A DNA stretch of 64,000 nt from Gammaproteobacteria bacterium. GTDB lineage: Bacteria > Pseudomonadota > Gammaproteobacteria > Coxiellales > Coxiellaceae. Positions within the stretch are counted from its first letter, which is position 1; the number at the start of each line of letters is the position of its first letter. The position numbers and the translations under genes are program-made. The stretch is from positions 20,547 through 84,546 of the forward strand of contig JAHFRQ010000006.1 in the NCBI GenBank assembly GCA_023266215.1, written 5' to 3'. Under the pieces are notes generated by a model. It ran no database searches. It saw nothing but the letters and a program-made list of their open reading frames with translations, and was not told the DNA's origin. Of the stretch, positions 24,369 through 34,121 are shown piece by piece.

Positions 24369-24448
24369 CCTTTTTAATTGATGAGATAGTATACTGCAAA
24401 ATCATGATCGTTACTTTCAAAAAACACACGAGTTAAAATTTATCCATA

Positions 24449-24470
24449 TTTCGCAGCGGCCGCTGCGAAA
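24449..24470. repeat. 22-bp perfect GC-rich palindrome
   Basis: TTTCGCAGCGG and its exact complement form a continuous palindrome with no loop, in otherwise AT-rich intergenic DNA 80 bases upstream of yjdM. It may be an operator or recombination site. Confidence 0.75.
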
Positions 24471-24542
24471 AGTTTGAAAATCTGATTAGTCATGCGCGAT
24501 AATTCTACGCCAGCGCGCTGTGGTGCAATTGCAGAAAACAGC

Positions 24543-24838
24543 CTATTCATCACTCATTAAAACCGCCTCTTCACATTGTTTTTTAATATCCCGCATACGC
24601 GAAACAACCGAATCACGATTGGTGTTTTCAGAAACGGGGTCAAAAACACAGGTATAAATTTCGCATAGTGTTGCCATCACTTTTTTTTGAAAAATCGCCT
24701 GATTCTCGTCACTGTCACAGTGGCTTGCCAATACCGTACATGACTAATGTACTTTGATGTCGAGATAGATTTTTTTTCTGCAAGCTTGAAAATTTTCTCT
24801 TTAATTTCATCTGAAATATAACACTCGATCCTGGCCAT
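24543..24838 (-). pseudogene. Frameshifted ribbon-helix-helix-like protein
   Basis: A strong ribosome site (AGGAG) precedes ATG 24838, which starts MARIECYISDEIKEKIFKLA and continues to KSISTSKYIS, an RHH/MobC-like N-terminus. The frame is then lost near 24745-24755. The +1 frame resumes with TVLASHCDSDENQAIFQKKV and runs to the stop at 24543. Joining both gives one plausible protein of about 98 residues. A one-base indel next to GTACATTAGTCATGTAC is the simplest explanation; a programmed shift cannot be excluded. Upstream AGGGG repeats may be its binding sites. Confidence 0.65.
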
Positions 24839-24885
24839 ATTGACTCCTATTTTCTACCATTTTTATAAAAAAACAGTATATCAAA

Positions 24886-24948
24886 CTAGGGGCGAAATAG
24901 GGGTATATTGATTATTTTTGATAAAAAATAGGGGGTGAATTAGGGGTG
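24886..24948. promoter_or_regulatory. Four AGGGG iterons upstream of the RHH gene
   Basis: (C/A/T)(T/A)AGGGG units start at 24888, 24899, 24930 and 24942. They form two pairs spaced 11 and 12 bases (one helical turn) and lie 50-110 bases upstream of the frameshifted RHH gene. This is the arrangement expected for a cooperative RHH repressor. Inference only. Confidence 0.5.
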
Positions 24949-25297
24949 CCGCTCTTTTTTTCAAAAAAAAATTTACACCAATATTCTCCTTTATTTTCAA
25001 TGAGTTAAATCTTCAGCAGCCCACTGCGTAGTGTGTGGAATCTTAAAACACAAAACAGCAACAACAATAAACATAAAATCAATTTAACTTATTTAAAAAT
25101 TCGAATAAAAAAACGGGCTGGGAAGCCTTAACGGCGATTGAGTGCTTGTTATTATCAATACCTAAAAAAGCCTAGTTGAGTGATATTTTTACAAATTTGA
25201 CCTTATAGTGATAAATATATATGCAAGTGCTATAGTAAATTAGGGAGATTAAAAAAATAGTAAAGGAGTATCGATAAAAAAAGATGGGGGGTGAAAA
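24949..25297. other. Gene-free AT-rich stretch
   Basis: I see no credible coding sequence here. The stretch contains A/T runs and, just before the next gene, two Shine-Dalgarno-like sites (AAAGGAGTATCG and GGGGGGTG). A sigma-70-like TTGACC...TATATG pair lies near 25197-25223 and may drive the following gene. Confidence 0.5.
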
Positions 25298-26434
25298 ATG
25301 AGACGTCGGCCTAACGCAGAGTTGTTCCCTCAACTTAATAAAGCATATCAACATGCACTTAATAAAAATTTTATAGGCAAGCAAAGATTTTTCCAATCCA
25401 CTCCTAACTTGCTTAGGCCCTACGTTATATTCAGACATATAAACCCAACTCATGGAAATGGCCTCTACGATGCAAATTTAGCGCGCTACCCGAAATTTTC
25501 AGAAAAAAACAATCAGGAATTAGCGCGAATGATTTTCAGGGCACTAGAAGCGCATCTGACTGAAGCGGCGAAGGAATTGAAATCTGAGATTGCAAAATTT
25601 CCTACTGAAACAACCATCGTAAGTTTATCTTCCCCCGAAGGATGTTATCAAACGCCAAGGCCAATTGAGGATTATTATTTTGAAGCAGAAATTCTAGAGC
25701 CGCTAAAATCACTGTGTGCTGATTTGCCATCTTGGCTGCATTTTCATTTTGGAACGATGGCTGTTGCTGTTAAACCAACCTGTATTCAAAAATACGAAAC
25801 TTTTATACAAGAAGTTCATGTACCCAGAGAGAAAATTGGCCAGGGGATAATTTTTGACTTGGAAGATTTAAATAAATTGTGCGGTGACGATCGTCCAAAA
25901 ATGATGAGTGTAGCGTTATACGGTGAGTGCGATAAGGGAGTTGTAGATTATTATACAAAAGGAAGTATTTTTCATGCTGATCCACATATTCGTACCCATG
26001 AGCAGGTAATCGCAAAAGACAAGTTAAGCATTATACCATTCAAGCTGAGCGGCGAAAATTATATAAAGCAATTAGTTATTGGCGGTGATTACACTTCTAA
26101 AAAACAAGAGTGGGAGTTTAGACGTTTTTTTGCTTTGAACCCGTGTATTCAATACCTGCCTACTCGCGGATATACAGATGTTATCAACGCAGGAATGAAT
26201 GTGCAGCTCAGAGCATCAGCATGCAATGCTGCATCTCTTCGTGAAATAAGATTTGATAAAGCTCTTTACACAGAAAAAAGATCATACAGCTCAAATGTAA
26301 AAAATCACTGGCCAGTTCCAGGCACAGTCAAGACATACGAAAGAATACAATTTGGTGATCTTGCAGAAGCAGCAAAAAAATGGAGTATTACATCAAAAAG
26401 TGTTATAAATCCAACTACTAATCAGCCCAAGTAA
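25298..26434 (+). CDS. Hypothetical 378-residue protein
   Basis: No family recognised. The protein begins MRRRPNAELFPQLNK and has no signal peptide or membrane segment. It contains a His-rich patch (WLHFHFGTMAVAVKP), DDRPKMMSVALYGEC and GSIFHADPHIRTHEQ, so a soluble globular enzyme-like fold is plausible. The ribosome site is GGGGGGTGAAAA. It is followed by other orphan genes on the same strand at gaps of about 100 bases, so not an obvious tight operon. An effector or cargo role is speculation. Confidence 0.7.
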   Translation: MRRRPNAELFPQLNKAYQHALNKNFIGKQRFFQSTPNLLRPYVIFRHINPTHGNGLYDANLARYPKFSEKNNQELARMIFRALEAHLTEAAKELKSEIAKFPTETTIVSLSSPEGCYQTPRPIEDYYFEAEILEPLKSLCADLPSWLHFHFGTMAVAVKPTCIQKYETFIQEVHVPREKIGQGIIFDLEDLNKLCGDDRPKMMSVALYGECDKGVVDYYTKGSIFHADPHIRTHEQVIAKDKLSIIPFKLSGENYIKQLVIGGDYTSKKQEWEFRRFFALNPCIQYLPTRGYTDVINAGMNVQLRASACNAASLREIRFDKALYTEKRSYSSNVKNHWPVPGTVKTYERIQFGDLAEAAKKWSITSKSVINPTTNQPK

Positions 26435-26537
26435 ATAACCATGATATATGTTAGAATCAACGGTGATTGATGATTTTGGGCTAGCGCTGTTTATTTAAAG
26501 CGTGCAACATTATTTTTAGCAAAATTTTAGGTGATTA

Positions 26538-27260
26538 ATGAGAAAAACTACAGGTTTATTTAACAGAACAGCGAAAATTTTTACGCACCCATTTTTGTAT
26601 TGCGTAACCGCACGCATTGTTTTACCCATCTCATCAATAAATGATTACCGAAAATTATCTGCTGAAAAAAATGCATTTTATCTTGGATCGCAGGAAAGAC
26701 AAGTTGAACCAATCGTATTTAATAACGAAGATGAACCTGCTGTGCTGAAATTATTGCACGAAAGGGAGAAAAGTTGCGGCGATCATCCTGTGCTTTCTGA
26801 CTATTTAGATTCCCTGTGTACGATACGTCTTTCAGAGGGAAAATTAAATGAGGCAAAGGCATTGATGTTGCGAGCCGTCAATCTGGATGGTCAAAACAGC
26901 AACGGGCATACTCACCATCTACATAGAATCACAAATCTTGCAATTATTTTTCGTTTTGACGGAAATGAACCTTACTCCAACGAGTTATTTGAATTCTGCG
27001 CAAAAAGATTTCTTGAGGCAAAAATGCATTTGACTATTGATGCGCTTCCTTATTTTTATAATTTTTTGGTAACAGGAGATCAAAAAGATCAAAAACTGTA
27101 TGAAGCATCAGTTGATATGCTTTCTGTTCTTCGGCCTAAGCTTAACAATCAACAACCCTTTTCTAAAATAGTAGATGCTTTAATTAAATTAAATGAGCCG
27201 AAACGCATCGTAGCCGATACTGATTTTAGTGCTACTATGATGGGTATAAAGCGCGCGTGA
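26538..27260 (+). CDS. Hypothetical TPR-like protein
   Basis: 240 residues. After a basic N-terminus (MRKTTGLFNRTAKIF) there are helical pairs with a TPR-like pattern: LLHEREKSCGDHPVLSDYLD, then LCTIRLSEGKLNEAKALMLRAV. TPR signature is partial. The start resembles that of the gene at 43386 (MRKITQRLFANP), hinting at a related family in this window. Function unknown. Confidence 0.7.
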   Translation: MRKTTGLFNRTAKIFTHPFLYCVTARIVLPISSINDYRKLSAEKNAFYLGSQERQVEPIVFNNEDEPAVLKLLHEREKSCGDHPVLSDYLDSLCTIRLSEGKLNEAKALMLRAVNLDGQNSNGHTHHLHRITNLAIIFRFDGNEPYSNELFEFCAKRFLEAKMHLTIDALPYFYNFLVTGDQKDQKLYEASVDMLSVLRPKLNNQQPFSKIVDALIKLNEPKRIVADTDFSATMMGIKRA

Positions 27261-27333
27261 TTTAAAATTACATAAGTATTTTATTTAATTGCAACTGATC
27301 GCACAAAGTTTTTTTAGGCCGAGGAGAATAAAG

Positions 27334-27783
27334 ATGTCACGCACTTTTAATTTTATATATAAAGGATTAACGAGAGATGATCCTTATGAAGCAATATTCG
27401 CGGATGATAAGCACTCAGATTTTAATTTCACGGTTAAAAAAGCCAAAAGCAGTTATTCTGTTACTTGCTATTTTCGCGCATTTACTTTAAACACAGAAAC
27501 TGTAGAGTTATCCCCAGCTGGTCGTACGTTAACAGAAAATGATCGTACTTTCACCTATATTTTTATTCGTGAAAAAGATGAATACATGAATAGCGATGAA
27601 TTTAAAACAGGGATGCGTCTTTATCAAATTGAGCTAGAGCAGCAACTCGAGAAAGATCGGATAGCAACATCCTCTGGTTCCACATCGCCGAGACTATTTG
27701 TGCCTGCGCTAGAGAATGTCGCTCAAATTGCAGAAACTAAATTGCCACATGAAAAAGGCACGAGAAAAGGTGCGTCTTTTTAA
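27334..27783 (+). CDS. Hypothetical 149-residue protein
   Basis: I start at ATG 27334 (MSRTFNFIYKGL) because GAGGAG lies seven to twelve bases upstream; an upstream TTG at 27289 lacks a site. The protein has beta-strand-like alternation (FNFTVKKAKSSYSVTCYFRAF) and a Ser/Lys-rich C-terminus. No family recognised, no membrane segment. Confidence 0.65.
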   Translation: MSRTFNFIYKGLTRDDPYEAIFADDKHSDFNFTVKKAKSSYSVTCYFRAFTLNTETVELSPAGRTLTENDRTFTYIFIREKDEYMNSDEFKTGMRLYQIELEQQLEKDRIATSSGSTSPRLFVPALENVAQIAETKLPHEKGTRKGASF

Positions 27784-28036
27784 AGCTGGGTTTGCCAGAT
27801 TTTTTGGCGCACCTCTTATCCCCTTGCCGCTCCAGTTTTTGTTTTTGGCATAAATTTTACCTAAATAGATCATAAAAAATTAATATTACACTGTGATTTC
27901 ATGATATTCCATCTGTCGGATAGCAGGTTTTGCTTTTCTATTGCGAATTGATCAAGAGTACTTCAAAATACGCAGAATCAAAAAAGACAAGGACGTTGAT
28001 TAGCTTGCAGGATGCGTAAAAATTGGGTGGCGTATC

Positions 28037-28771
28037 ATGCAAAAATATAATTTAGAATTTCTACAAAGCTTAAAAAGTTTAAAAACCTTAAAAATAATCA
28101 TACCAATTTTTTTTCTTTTTTCTGGATATGTTTATGAAACAAGCCTATTAAATTCATTTGGAATTAGTCTCGATGGGTATTTCTCTATAAGTGATTATTT
28201 AGTTTCTTGCTTGAATCAAACAATCAATCTTTTGCTGAGTTTTCTACCGGGGATTTTTATTTCATGGGTATTCATAAAGCCAGCATCTCCAGCTGAAAGA
28301 ACCGCAGAAAGAAATAGAAAAATGATGAAGATTTTTCTTCTTTCTAGCATGCTCGCATTCTCAGCATTGATGCTCTACTATTTTTTTCTGAATAAGCTTC
28401 CATGGAAGTTAATCCCAAGCATATGCGGGATAGCCATTATTTTTTTATACTTTGAATTAATTACCGTTAAAAATTTTAATATTATTTTTCTTCTTACGGT
28501 ATATATATCAATCATATCTTTTGCTGCAGTTAATACAAAAAATGAAATAATTCATCAACAGCCTAATTCTCTTATTAACTTTAGCAAAACAGAAAATTTA
28601 CCAAAAGGCCTGTATTCAATTATCACGAGCAATAGCCAATATTTTTTCATTTACGATAATAAGCATGAAAGAACTTTGATCATACCAGTAGAAGATATTT
28701 CTTATATAAATTATAAAAATAGTAATAAGATTATCAAAATAATGTCATCTAAATCCACCAAGAGAAAATAA
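28037..28771 (+). CDS. Polytopic membrane protein paired with an HNH-like gene
   Basis: 244 residues with about five hydrophobic segments (around 15-30, 58-78, 95-115, 122-142 and 146-168), followed by a 70-residue soluble C-terminal tail containing YSIITSNSQYFFIYDNKHE and ending in basic residues. No family recognised. Its stop shares one base with the start of the next gene (TAATG), so the two proteins are translationally coupled and likely act together. Confidence 0.75.
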   Translation: MQKYNLEFLQSLKSLKTLKIIIPIFFLFSGYVYETSLLNSFGISLDGYFSISDYLVSCLNQTINLLLSFLPGIFISWVFIKPASPAERTAERNRKMMKIFLLSSMLAFSALMLYYFFLNKLPWKLIPSICGIAIIFLYFELITVKNFNIIFLLTVYISIISFAAVNTKNEIIHQQPNSLINFSKTENLPKGLYSIITSNSQYFFIYDNKHERTLIIPVEDISYINYKNSNKIIKIMSSKSTKRK

Positions 28772-29568
28772 TGATTATTGCACAATGCAGGCTCTGCATG
28801 AAAAATGAAAAATTAATCAAGGCGCATATCATCCCTAAATCTCTTTTTGCACAAAACAACTACCTTATTTCAGATAGTTCTAATTTTATTAAACAGCGTC
28901 CAAGGGGCGCATGTGATGACGAAATTTTATGCGAAAAGTGCGATAACGTAATATTAGGTGATCTAGATACATATGCAAAGGAAGTTTTAATTGATAGAAA
29001 AGGTGTGACCATGTATCCCATTCGCAATCCTGAATCTGAAAACCAAGCTCTAAATTTGTATAGGCTATGCGATAAATCAGGCTATGATAAATTAAATAGA
29101 TTTTTTATCTCTGTCTTATGGCGCGCATCTATTTCTTCAAAAAATGATTTTATTAATTTTAGCCTGGGGTTTCACGAGAATACAGCTAAAATGGCAATTT
29201 TAAATCCAGAGTATGATTGCTCCGACATATTTTCGGTTGCCATTTCCTTGTTGACTGATTTGCCAGCACCTATTAATCTTGTTACGCATAAATTTACAAG
29301 AATAGAGGGAGTCAATTTTTACTTTTTAATTATTGGATTTTATAAAGTTTTGATTAAGGTAGATAAAAGGAAGCTTCCTGTAAAATTACGATCAATTATT
29401 TTATCTTCCGAGAATGATATTCTTATGTGCGAGAATAATTTTTCAGAAATACCTGAGTATAAAACGGTGCGCAATATGGTTGAAAAATATGGATCAATAA
29501 ATAAGAGTGATTATAAAGTAAAGACGATATGGGAAAATATTCAGAATGGTTTGAATGGAAAAAATTGA
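28771..29568 (+). CDS. HNH-like zinc-finger protein
   Basis: 265 residues. The N-terminus reads CRLCMKNEKLIKAHIIPKSLF and, after a gap, DDEILCEKCDN. Two CxxC pairs bracketing an HIIPK motif are typical of HNH-type zinc-binding nuclease-like domains of phage and defence genes. The remaining 200 residues are unassigned. Coupled to an upstream membrane protein, it forms a compact two-gene unit resembling the membrane-plus-nuclease layout of anti-phage systems. That function is an inference. Confidence 0.7.
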   Translation: MIIAQCRLCMKNEKLIKAHIIPKSLFAQNNYLISDSSNFIKQRPRGACDDEILCEKCDNVILGDLDTYAKEVLIDRKGVTMYPIRNPESENQALNLYRLCDKSGYDKLNRFFISVLWRASISSKNDFINFSLGFHENTAKMAILNPEYDCSDIFSVAISLLTDLPAPINLVTHKFTRIEGVNFYFLIIGFYKVLIKVDKRKLPVKLRSIILSSENDILMCENNFSEIPEYKTVRNMVEKYGSINKSDYKVKTIWENIQNGLNGKN

Positions 29569-29683
29569 AACGAGTTCTACACATTTTAGATTGCACTACA
29601 CTTATTGAGTGTTTCATTTCCCTTGGCGCATTGCGAAAGTGCAAGAAGGATCGGAAACCAAGTAAAAATCTACCGCAATTTAA

Positions 29684-29890
29684 TTTGTTAATAGTGAAGA
29701 AACTGTTTTATCTGATCTGATTTCAAGACCAAAAAACGATTCTCTTCATAAAATATCACCGGGAGAGTGGTCACAGTTTATAAACCACGGAAATAAGCAC
29801 GAAATTTTTTATAATGCGGCGATCGATAAAGAATTTCCTGAAAAAAATATTAACGAAATTTATTGGATGGGTTACTTACACTTTATATAG
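29684..29890 (+). pseudogene. Open fragment without a start codon
   Basis: The frame encodes SEETVLSDLISRPKND, then SPGEWSQFINHGNKHE and INEIYWMGYLHFI before a stop. Composition looks coding, but there is no start codon or ribosome site, so I read it as the 3' end of a broken gene lying just before the IS30 remnant. Family unknown. Confidence 0.35.
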
Positions 29891-29944
29891 AATAGTGGGT
29901 AGAGTTTTCCAGATTGAAGACATAGCAACAAAATATTATTTGGC

Positions 29945-30179
29945 ACAATCTAACTGAAGTGCGACCAAAGTTGCAAAATCATCAATTTTAGTTGAGAACA
30001 AAAAAGTGTCTATAAATTATGAGCATTTAAGCGATCAAGATCGATTATTTTTAAAAATATTATTAGATAGACGAACGCTCAAAGCACAAATTTCTAAAAT
30101 ATTAATGGTGTATCGATCAACGATCTGTTGTGAAATCAAATTTTCGGATGCGGCAATCGGTCTGAAAGCAATTCCATGA
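29945..30179 (+). mobile_element. IS30-type element remnant (left end plus start of transposase)
   Basis: ATCTAACTGAAGTGCGAC at 29949 and the following bases match the sequence at 63887 near the window end, where a fresh copy begins. The GTG-initiated frame (30006-30179) encodes SINYEHLSDQDRLFLKIL, then AQISKILMVYRSTICCEIK, the N-terminal helix-turn-helix of IS30 transposases. It stops after 57 codons and the rest is missing. Base differences from the copy at 63944 show it is an older insertion. Confidence 0.75.
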
Positions 30180-30335
30180 TGCATAAGCAAGAATTTATTA
30201 TTCCATTTTCTATCGGTATATTTACCGATATTTAATAAATATTTCCTTGGGTAAACTGGGCGTATATTTCAAATATATAAAAATCTACTTAATTGGCTCG
30301 CACTAATATTTTTATATATAACCTAGAGGTTTGAA
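30180..30335. other. Intergenic leader of the 1261-residue gene
   Basis: No gene. The stretch contains the dyad at 30211-30230 (separate entry), an AT-rich region, and a ribosome site CTAGAGG six bases before ATG 30336. Confidence 0.5.
30211..30230. promoter_or_regulatory. GGTA-N4-TACC dyad, copy 1
   Basis: TATCGGTA-TATT-TACCGATA, perfect 8-base arms. The core GGTA-N4-TACC-GATA recurs at 35465-35480 and 41351-41366. It lies 106 bases upstream of the 1261-residue gene. The form resembles LuxR-type boxes and a LuxR-family gene is in the window. Confidence 0.6.
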
Positions 30336-33300
30336 ATGCGTGATAGTATAAAAACTCAGATTGACGAAAGAGATAAGCCGAAAAATGAAAAAATTAAGGA
30401 TTTTGTATCAGACACCCTAAAGATTATCGATAAAAAAGCAGGATCGCAAAAAATAACGAATTTTTTTAGCTATAAAGTTTTCTATTGTGTTGAGGTAAGG
30501 GATATACCTGGAATTGTTGGTCAGGTAAAAAAGGCATTTGAAAATTTTCAAGAAGGTGTGATCACATCGAATTCGGTTATTGTTGAAGCAGTATTTCGCG
30601 TCGGTGAATATTATGGAACAAAGCATGCCGTTAAAAAAATTGGATTTATGGTTGTCAAAAAATGCACGCCTGGTCTTGGGATTGCGTTGACAGCAGTTGA
30701 TAGTTACTTGCTTATTGAAAAACCTTTCAAAGAACTAGTGATTGGTCCAGTATTGAAAATAATTGAGTCTGAATTAAAGCCAATTATTATTCAAACTATC
30801 GATGCAAATAGAGCGAAAATAAATCTATCTTTTGTCCAGAGTGTTGATAAAGATGGAAATTTTGAGGTATTGAAAAAAGTAGAGTCCAGGCCTGCAACAC
30901 AATCGTTACCAAGCGCAACACCAGACCCAATTCTACAGCAGATGCTTGAAAGCGCATTTCGTTCGCACGTTGATCCGTCAAGTTATTTCCCCCATTTTTC
31001 TGACACGCAAAAAACATCTGGACCAACTTTTTCTGAACCTAATCACGCACCGTATATTCAATACGACAATGGTATAAAGGCGGGTGACTGGGTTGATCGT
31101 CCGCTTAATAACATACATCAAGATTATTGGGCTGAACAAAGTGCTGCGAGTAAAACGCAAAAGTGTTCTGTCTTTGCTACTCCTGATTCTATTGGGTGTA
31201 AATATCAATCGAATGCCGTGGAAGTAACTGCGGCGGCTGGCTTTGGCAGCATTGGCGTAGGCGTGACTTTAACAACCCCGGCGGGAATTGCGGTCGGCGC
31301 TGTAGCGGCTGTTACAGCTGGAGTCACAGCAATTGTTCAAGACAAGCGCCATTATAAATTGACGCCAATTACTGCATTGAAACCAGCATCATCCGCTGAT
31401 GAAGCTGCATGGAAAAGTTATAGTAAAAAAGTTTACGAATACTTCAAAAGACCAACACGCTCATTTTTCTTTCGCGCTGATAATCTTGCTAAATTGCGCT
31501 CAGAGCATGAAAAGTTTATGAAAGTGCACTTAACAGATCCTGACGCAATTTTTTTCAGAAATGCAATAGGACATTTTATACAAAACCCAGATCTCTCTTT
31601 GCTGAACACAGAAAGGCCAGATTTCGAAAAAATATGCGCGCGCTATCAAGCTGTTCTTGACCGTGAACATTTAAAAGAAATGATCACGCAACAGCAGGCT
31701 GATATAAAAGAAAAAGCTTTTTCAACAGCATGTGAAAATTTTAATACCGCTGCGCAAAATCGTGATCCTGATGGCATGGAGCAATGGATAAACAAACTTC
31801 CAGCGGAATTACAGTCGCAAGCACAAGCAGCAAAGCAAGCTTGCGTCGATCAATTGACTTATGAGGCAGCTTTTAAAGATGCCTTTAATGCGTTAGAAAA
31901 AAATGAATTTTCATCAGCAATGCAGCATGCTGAAAAATATCCAGAATTACAAAATCAATTAAAGCAAAAATATGCAGAAAATTGTTCGAAGCTGGTAAAA
32001 GCATGCTGTGAACGGGGAGAGTACGCAAAGGCAGAAAAAGTAACCAAAGCTTTTTTTGAAAAAACAAATTCGCGTTTAGAAAATGAAGAGCGACATATTG
32101 CAGCTTGTCGCACTGCAATTCAAATTGAAGGATTAGAAATCTCATCCTTTTTGCTTTCAAGAATATTAGAAAAAATGGAGGCGCCTGCATGGGTTCATGC
32201 AATAAAAACAGGTGGGGTCGCAGCAGCACACCACTATTTATCAGAACAGTTAAAATCACTGGCAGATTACGAGCCGCATGGGTTTGAAAATTGGCAAGCC
32301 GGCCTGTCTGCTATCGGCACACTTGCAAATTTTGCGTCTATGTTTTTAGAAGAGGAAGATAAAAAATATGCAAAAAATATAATTTATGGTACACATGCTG
32401 CAGGCGCACTTTTGGGAACAGGTCTTGCAATTGCAGATGCAGCAGGAAAATTACGACCTGCTGCAGAAACCACAGCTGCAGCCACCGATGCGATTACAAA
32501 ATTACAGCCCGCAGCTGCAGCATCGACATCAACAGGGGCATTACACTATGCATCAGCTGGTGCAAAAGCGCTTAGCATAGCAGCGCCACTTGCATCATTT
32601 GCAAACAGTTGGTATTTCAACGAATGGCGCAAGGAAGGCAAGGCGCCTACCACAATAGAAGGCGTCATCGCTGAAGATTTTTGTTATTACGCAAGTCATG
32701 CTAGCTCTGCAGTTGTCATTGCGCAAACTCAAACCTTCAAAATAGCGATGTTACATTTAGCAGAATTTACCCAGTCTCACACATCTGCTGTAATCGCCGA
32801 GAAGGCTGTGACCGCAGCCAAAGGAATTACTGTTTTTGGAGAACAAGCGCTTTTGTTAGCAGCAGCACATCCCTTTATTGCGGGCGCTGCTATTGGAGGA
32901 GTATGTATCGCCGGTATTTGGTACTACTGTGAAAACAGACCTTACAATAATCACCTGTATAATATTCAAACTTGCTTGAAATTAGCAGAGACAGGCAACA
33001 CTAGAAAATATTTATCTGAAGCGGCCATATTAAATTCAGAAGCATTAAAAATTTACCCTAATGATCCGAAGCTGTTAGAAAGGTTAGAAATAATACGTGG
33101 TATGGAAAAAGATTTTGAGATGCTAGATAATATTGATTCATATCTGAAATTAGCAGCGCAAAGTGAAACGAAAAAAAACTTGTCTATGGCAATGGCAATA
33201 GCAAATGAGGCGATAAAATACTCTCCAAATGATCAGCAGTTACTTGCTAGGCTTCAAAAAATACAGTGGTTAGAAAAAGAAATAGCAGAGAAATTTCAGG

Positions 33301-34121
33301 AAATAAAAATTGCACGCGAAAAGAAATTTATAGAAATTTATAATAGTTTTACTACTTCTTCCGATTATGAAAATAAGGGACCATTATCGGATATGAAAAA
33401 AAATATTGAAAATATGACTCTGGATTTTAAAGAAATTAAAGCATACTGCTCTGAAGAAGTTTTATTGGAATTGAGAAGTAAAATAGCAAGCTCGCGATTT
33501 GATGAAATTGAAAAGGAAGCCTTAGATAAAAATATTCGAGCTTATGCTTCCCAAAGAACAGAAAAGCTGAATTTTTGGTTTAAAAATGAAGAAGCAATAA
33601 AAAATAATATTTCGACTCTCAAAAAATACATCGCAAATATTATTGCTAATGATCAAAATAATATTGAAAAATCAGGACAGCATTTTGATGAAAAAGAAAA
33701 ACAAGAACTCATTGCACAACGAGAAATTTTTATTGGAAAAATCAACAGCGAGATAATATCTTTTGAAGAGAAATTAAACAATTTGACTATTCATAAGGAG
33801 GAGCTGGAGATATTAACGGTAGAATGCGAGTCGTTATTAAAGCTTCTGCAAGCAAGACACATAAAAAGTATGCAAATTCTATATATTAAAACAGTAATCA
33901 GTTTTGCGGTACCTATCATACCCGTTATTCTACGCGGACATTTTAATATTAAAAAAGCGGAGCGCGCACAACAGGACGCGCCTTTAAATGTTTCAATATA
34001 TAACAAAAGAATTGAGCAGGCCAGCCTGGCTCCACTTGCAACCCAACTTTCATTTTTTACTTCATCTGAAGCGGATTCTTTATCAACATCATCACAACCC
34101 TGGAGTGCATACCATGCTTAA
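30336..34121 (+). CDS. 1261-residue protein with membrane segments and helical repeats
   Basis: No family recognised. Visible parts: an N-terminal domain to about 160; a Gly/Ala-rich hydrophobic stretch near 300-335 (AGFGSIGVGVTLTTPAGIAV); a long helical region 430-640; an Ala-rich segment near 700-780; a strong membrane helix near 845-865 (HPFIAGAAIGGVCIAGIWYY). Then come TPR-like units (SEAAILNSEALKIYPNDPKLL and a second copy ending SPNDQQLL), a coiled coil near 1010-1180 and a final hydrophobic helix near 1185-1205. It resembles membrane-active effectors in layout only. The downstream gene overlaps it, and a shared dyad lies upstream. Confidence 0.8.
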   Translation: MRDSIKTQIDERDKPKNEKIKDFVSDTLKIIDKKAGSQKITNFFSYKVFYCVEVRDIPGIVGQVKKAFENFQEGVITSNSVIVEAVFRVGEYYGTKHAVKKIGFMVVKKCTPGLGIALTAVDSYLLIEKPFKELVIGPVLKIIESELKPIIIQTIDANRAKINLSFVQSVDKDGNFEVLKKVESRPATQSLPSATPDPILQQMLESAFRSHVDPSSYFPHFSDTQKTSGPTFSEPNHAPYIQYDNGIKAGDWVDRPLNNIHQDYWAEQSAASKTQKCSVFATPDSIGCKYQSNAVEVTAAAGFGSIGVGVTLTTPAGIAVGAVAAVTAGVTAIVQDKRHYKLTPITALKPASSADEAAWKSYSKKVYEYFKRPTRSFFFRADNLAKLRSEHEKFMKVHLTDPDAIFFRNAIGHFIQNPDLSLLNTERPDFEKICARYQAVLDREHLKEMITQQQADIKEKAFSTACENFNTAAQNRDPDGMEQWINKLPAELQSQAQAAKQACVDQLTYEAAFKDAFNALEKNEFSSAMQHAEKYPELQNQLKQKYAENCSKLVKACCERGEYAKAEKVTKAFFEKTNSRLENEERHIAACRTAIQIEGLEISSFLLSRILEKMEAPAWVHAIKTGGVAAAHHYLSEQLKSLADYEPHGFENWQAGLSAIGTLANFASMFLEEEDKKYAKNIIYGTHAAGALLGTGLAIADAAGKLRPAAETTAAATDAITKLQPAAAASTSTGALHYASAGAKALSIAAPLASFANSWYFNEWRKEGKAPTTIEGVIAEDFCYYASHASSAVVIAQTQTFKIAMLHLAEFTQSHTSAVIAEKAVTAAKGITVFGEQALLLAAAHPFIAGAAIGGVCIAGIWYYCENRPYNNHLYNIQTCLKLAETGNTRKYLSEAAILNSEALKIYPNDPKLLERLEIIRGMEKDFEMLDNIDSYLKLAAQSETKKNLSMAMAIANEAIKYSPNDQQLLARLQKIQWLEKEIAEKFQEIKIAREKKFIEIYNSFTTSSDYENKGPLSDMKKNIENMTLDFKEIKAYCSEEVLLELRSKIASSRFDEIEKEALDKNIRAYASQRTEKLNFWFKNEEAIKNNISTLKKYIANIIANDQNNIEKSGQHFDEKEKQELIAQREIFIGKINSEIISFEEKLNNLTIHKEELEILTVECESLLKLLQARHIKSMQILYIKTVISFAVPIIPVILRGHFNIKKAERAQQDAPLNVSIYNKRIEQASLAPLATQLSFFTSSEADSLSTSSQPWSAYHA

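Noticed and set aside
24888..24946. AGGGG iterons as a plasmid replication origin
   Set aside because: Only four very short units and no replication initiator gene next to them; an operator for the RHH gene is simpler.
29529..29720. 63-residue plus-strand ORF overlapping the HNH-like gene end
   Set aside because: Starts inside the upstream gene in another frame, no motif; the separate open frame at 29684-29890 is a better candidate for residual coding.
31885..32259. 124-residue minus-strand ORF inside the 1261-residue gene
   Set aside because: Antisense to a long coherent coding frame; composition (Phe/Leu runs) is what antisense of Lys/Glu-rich helices gives.
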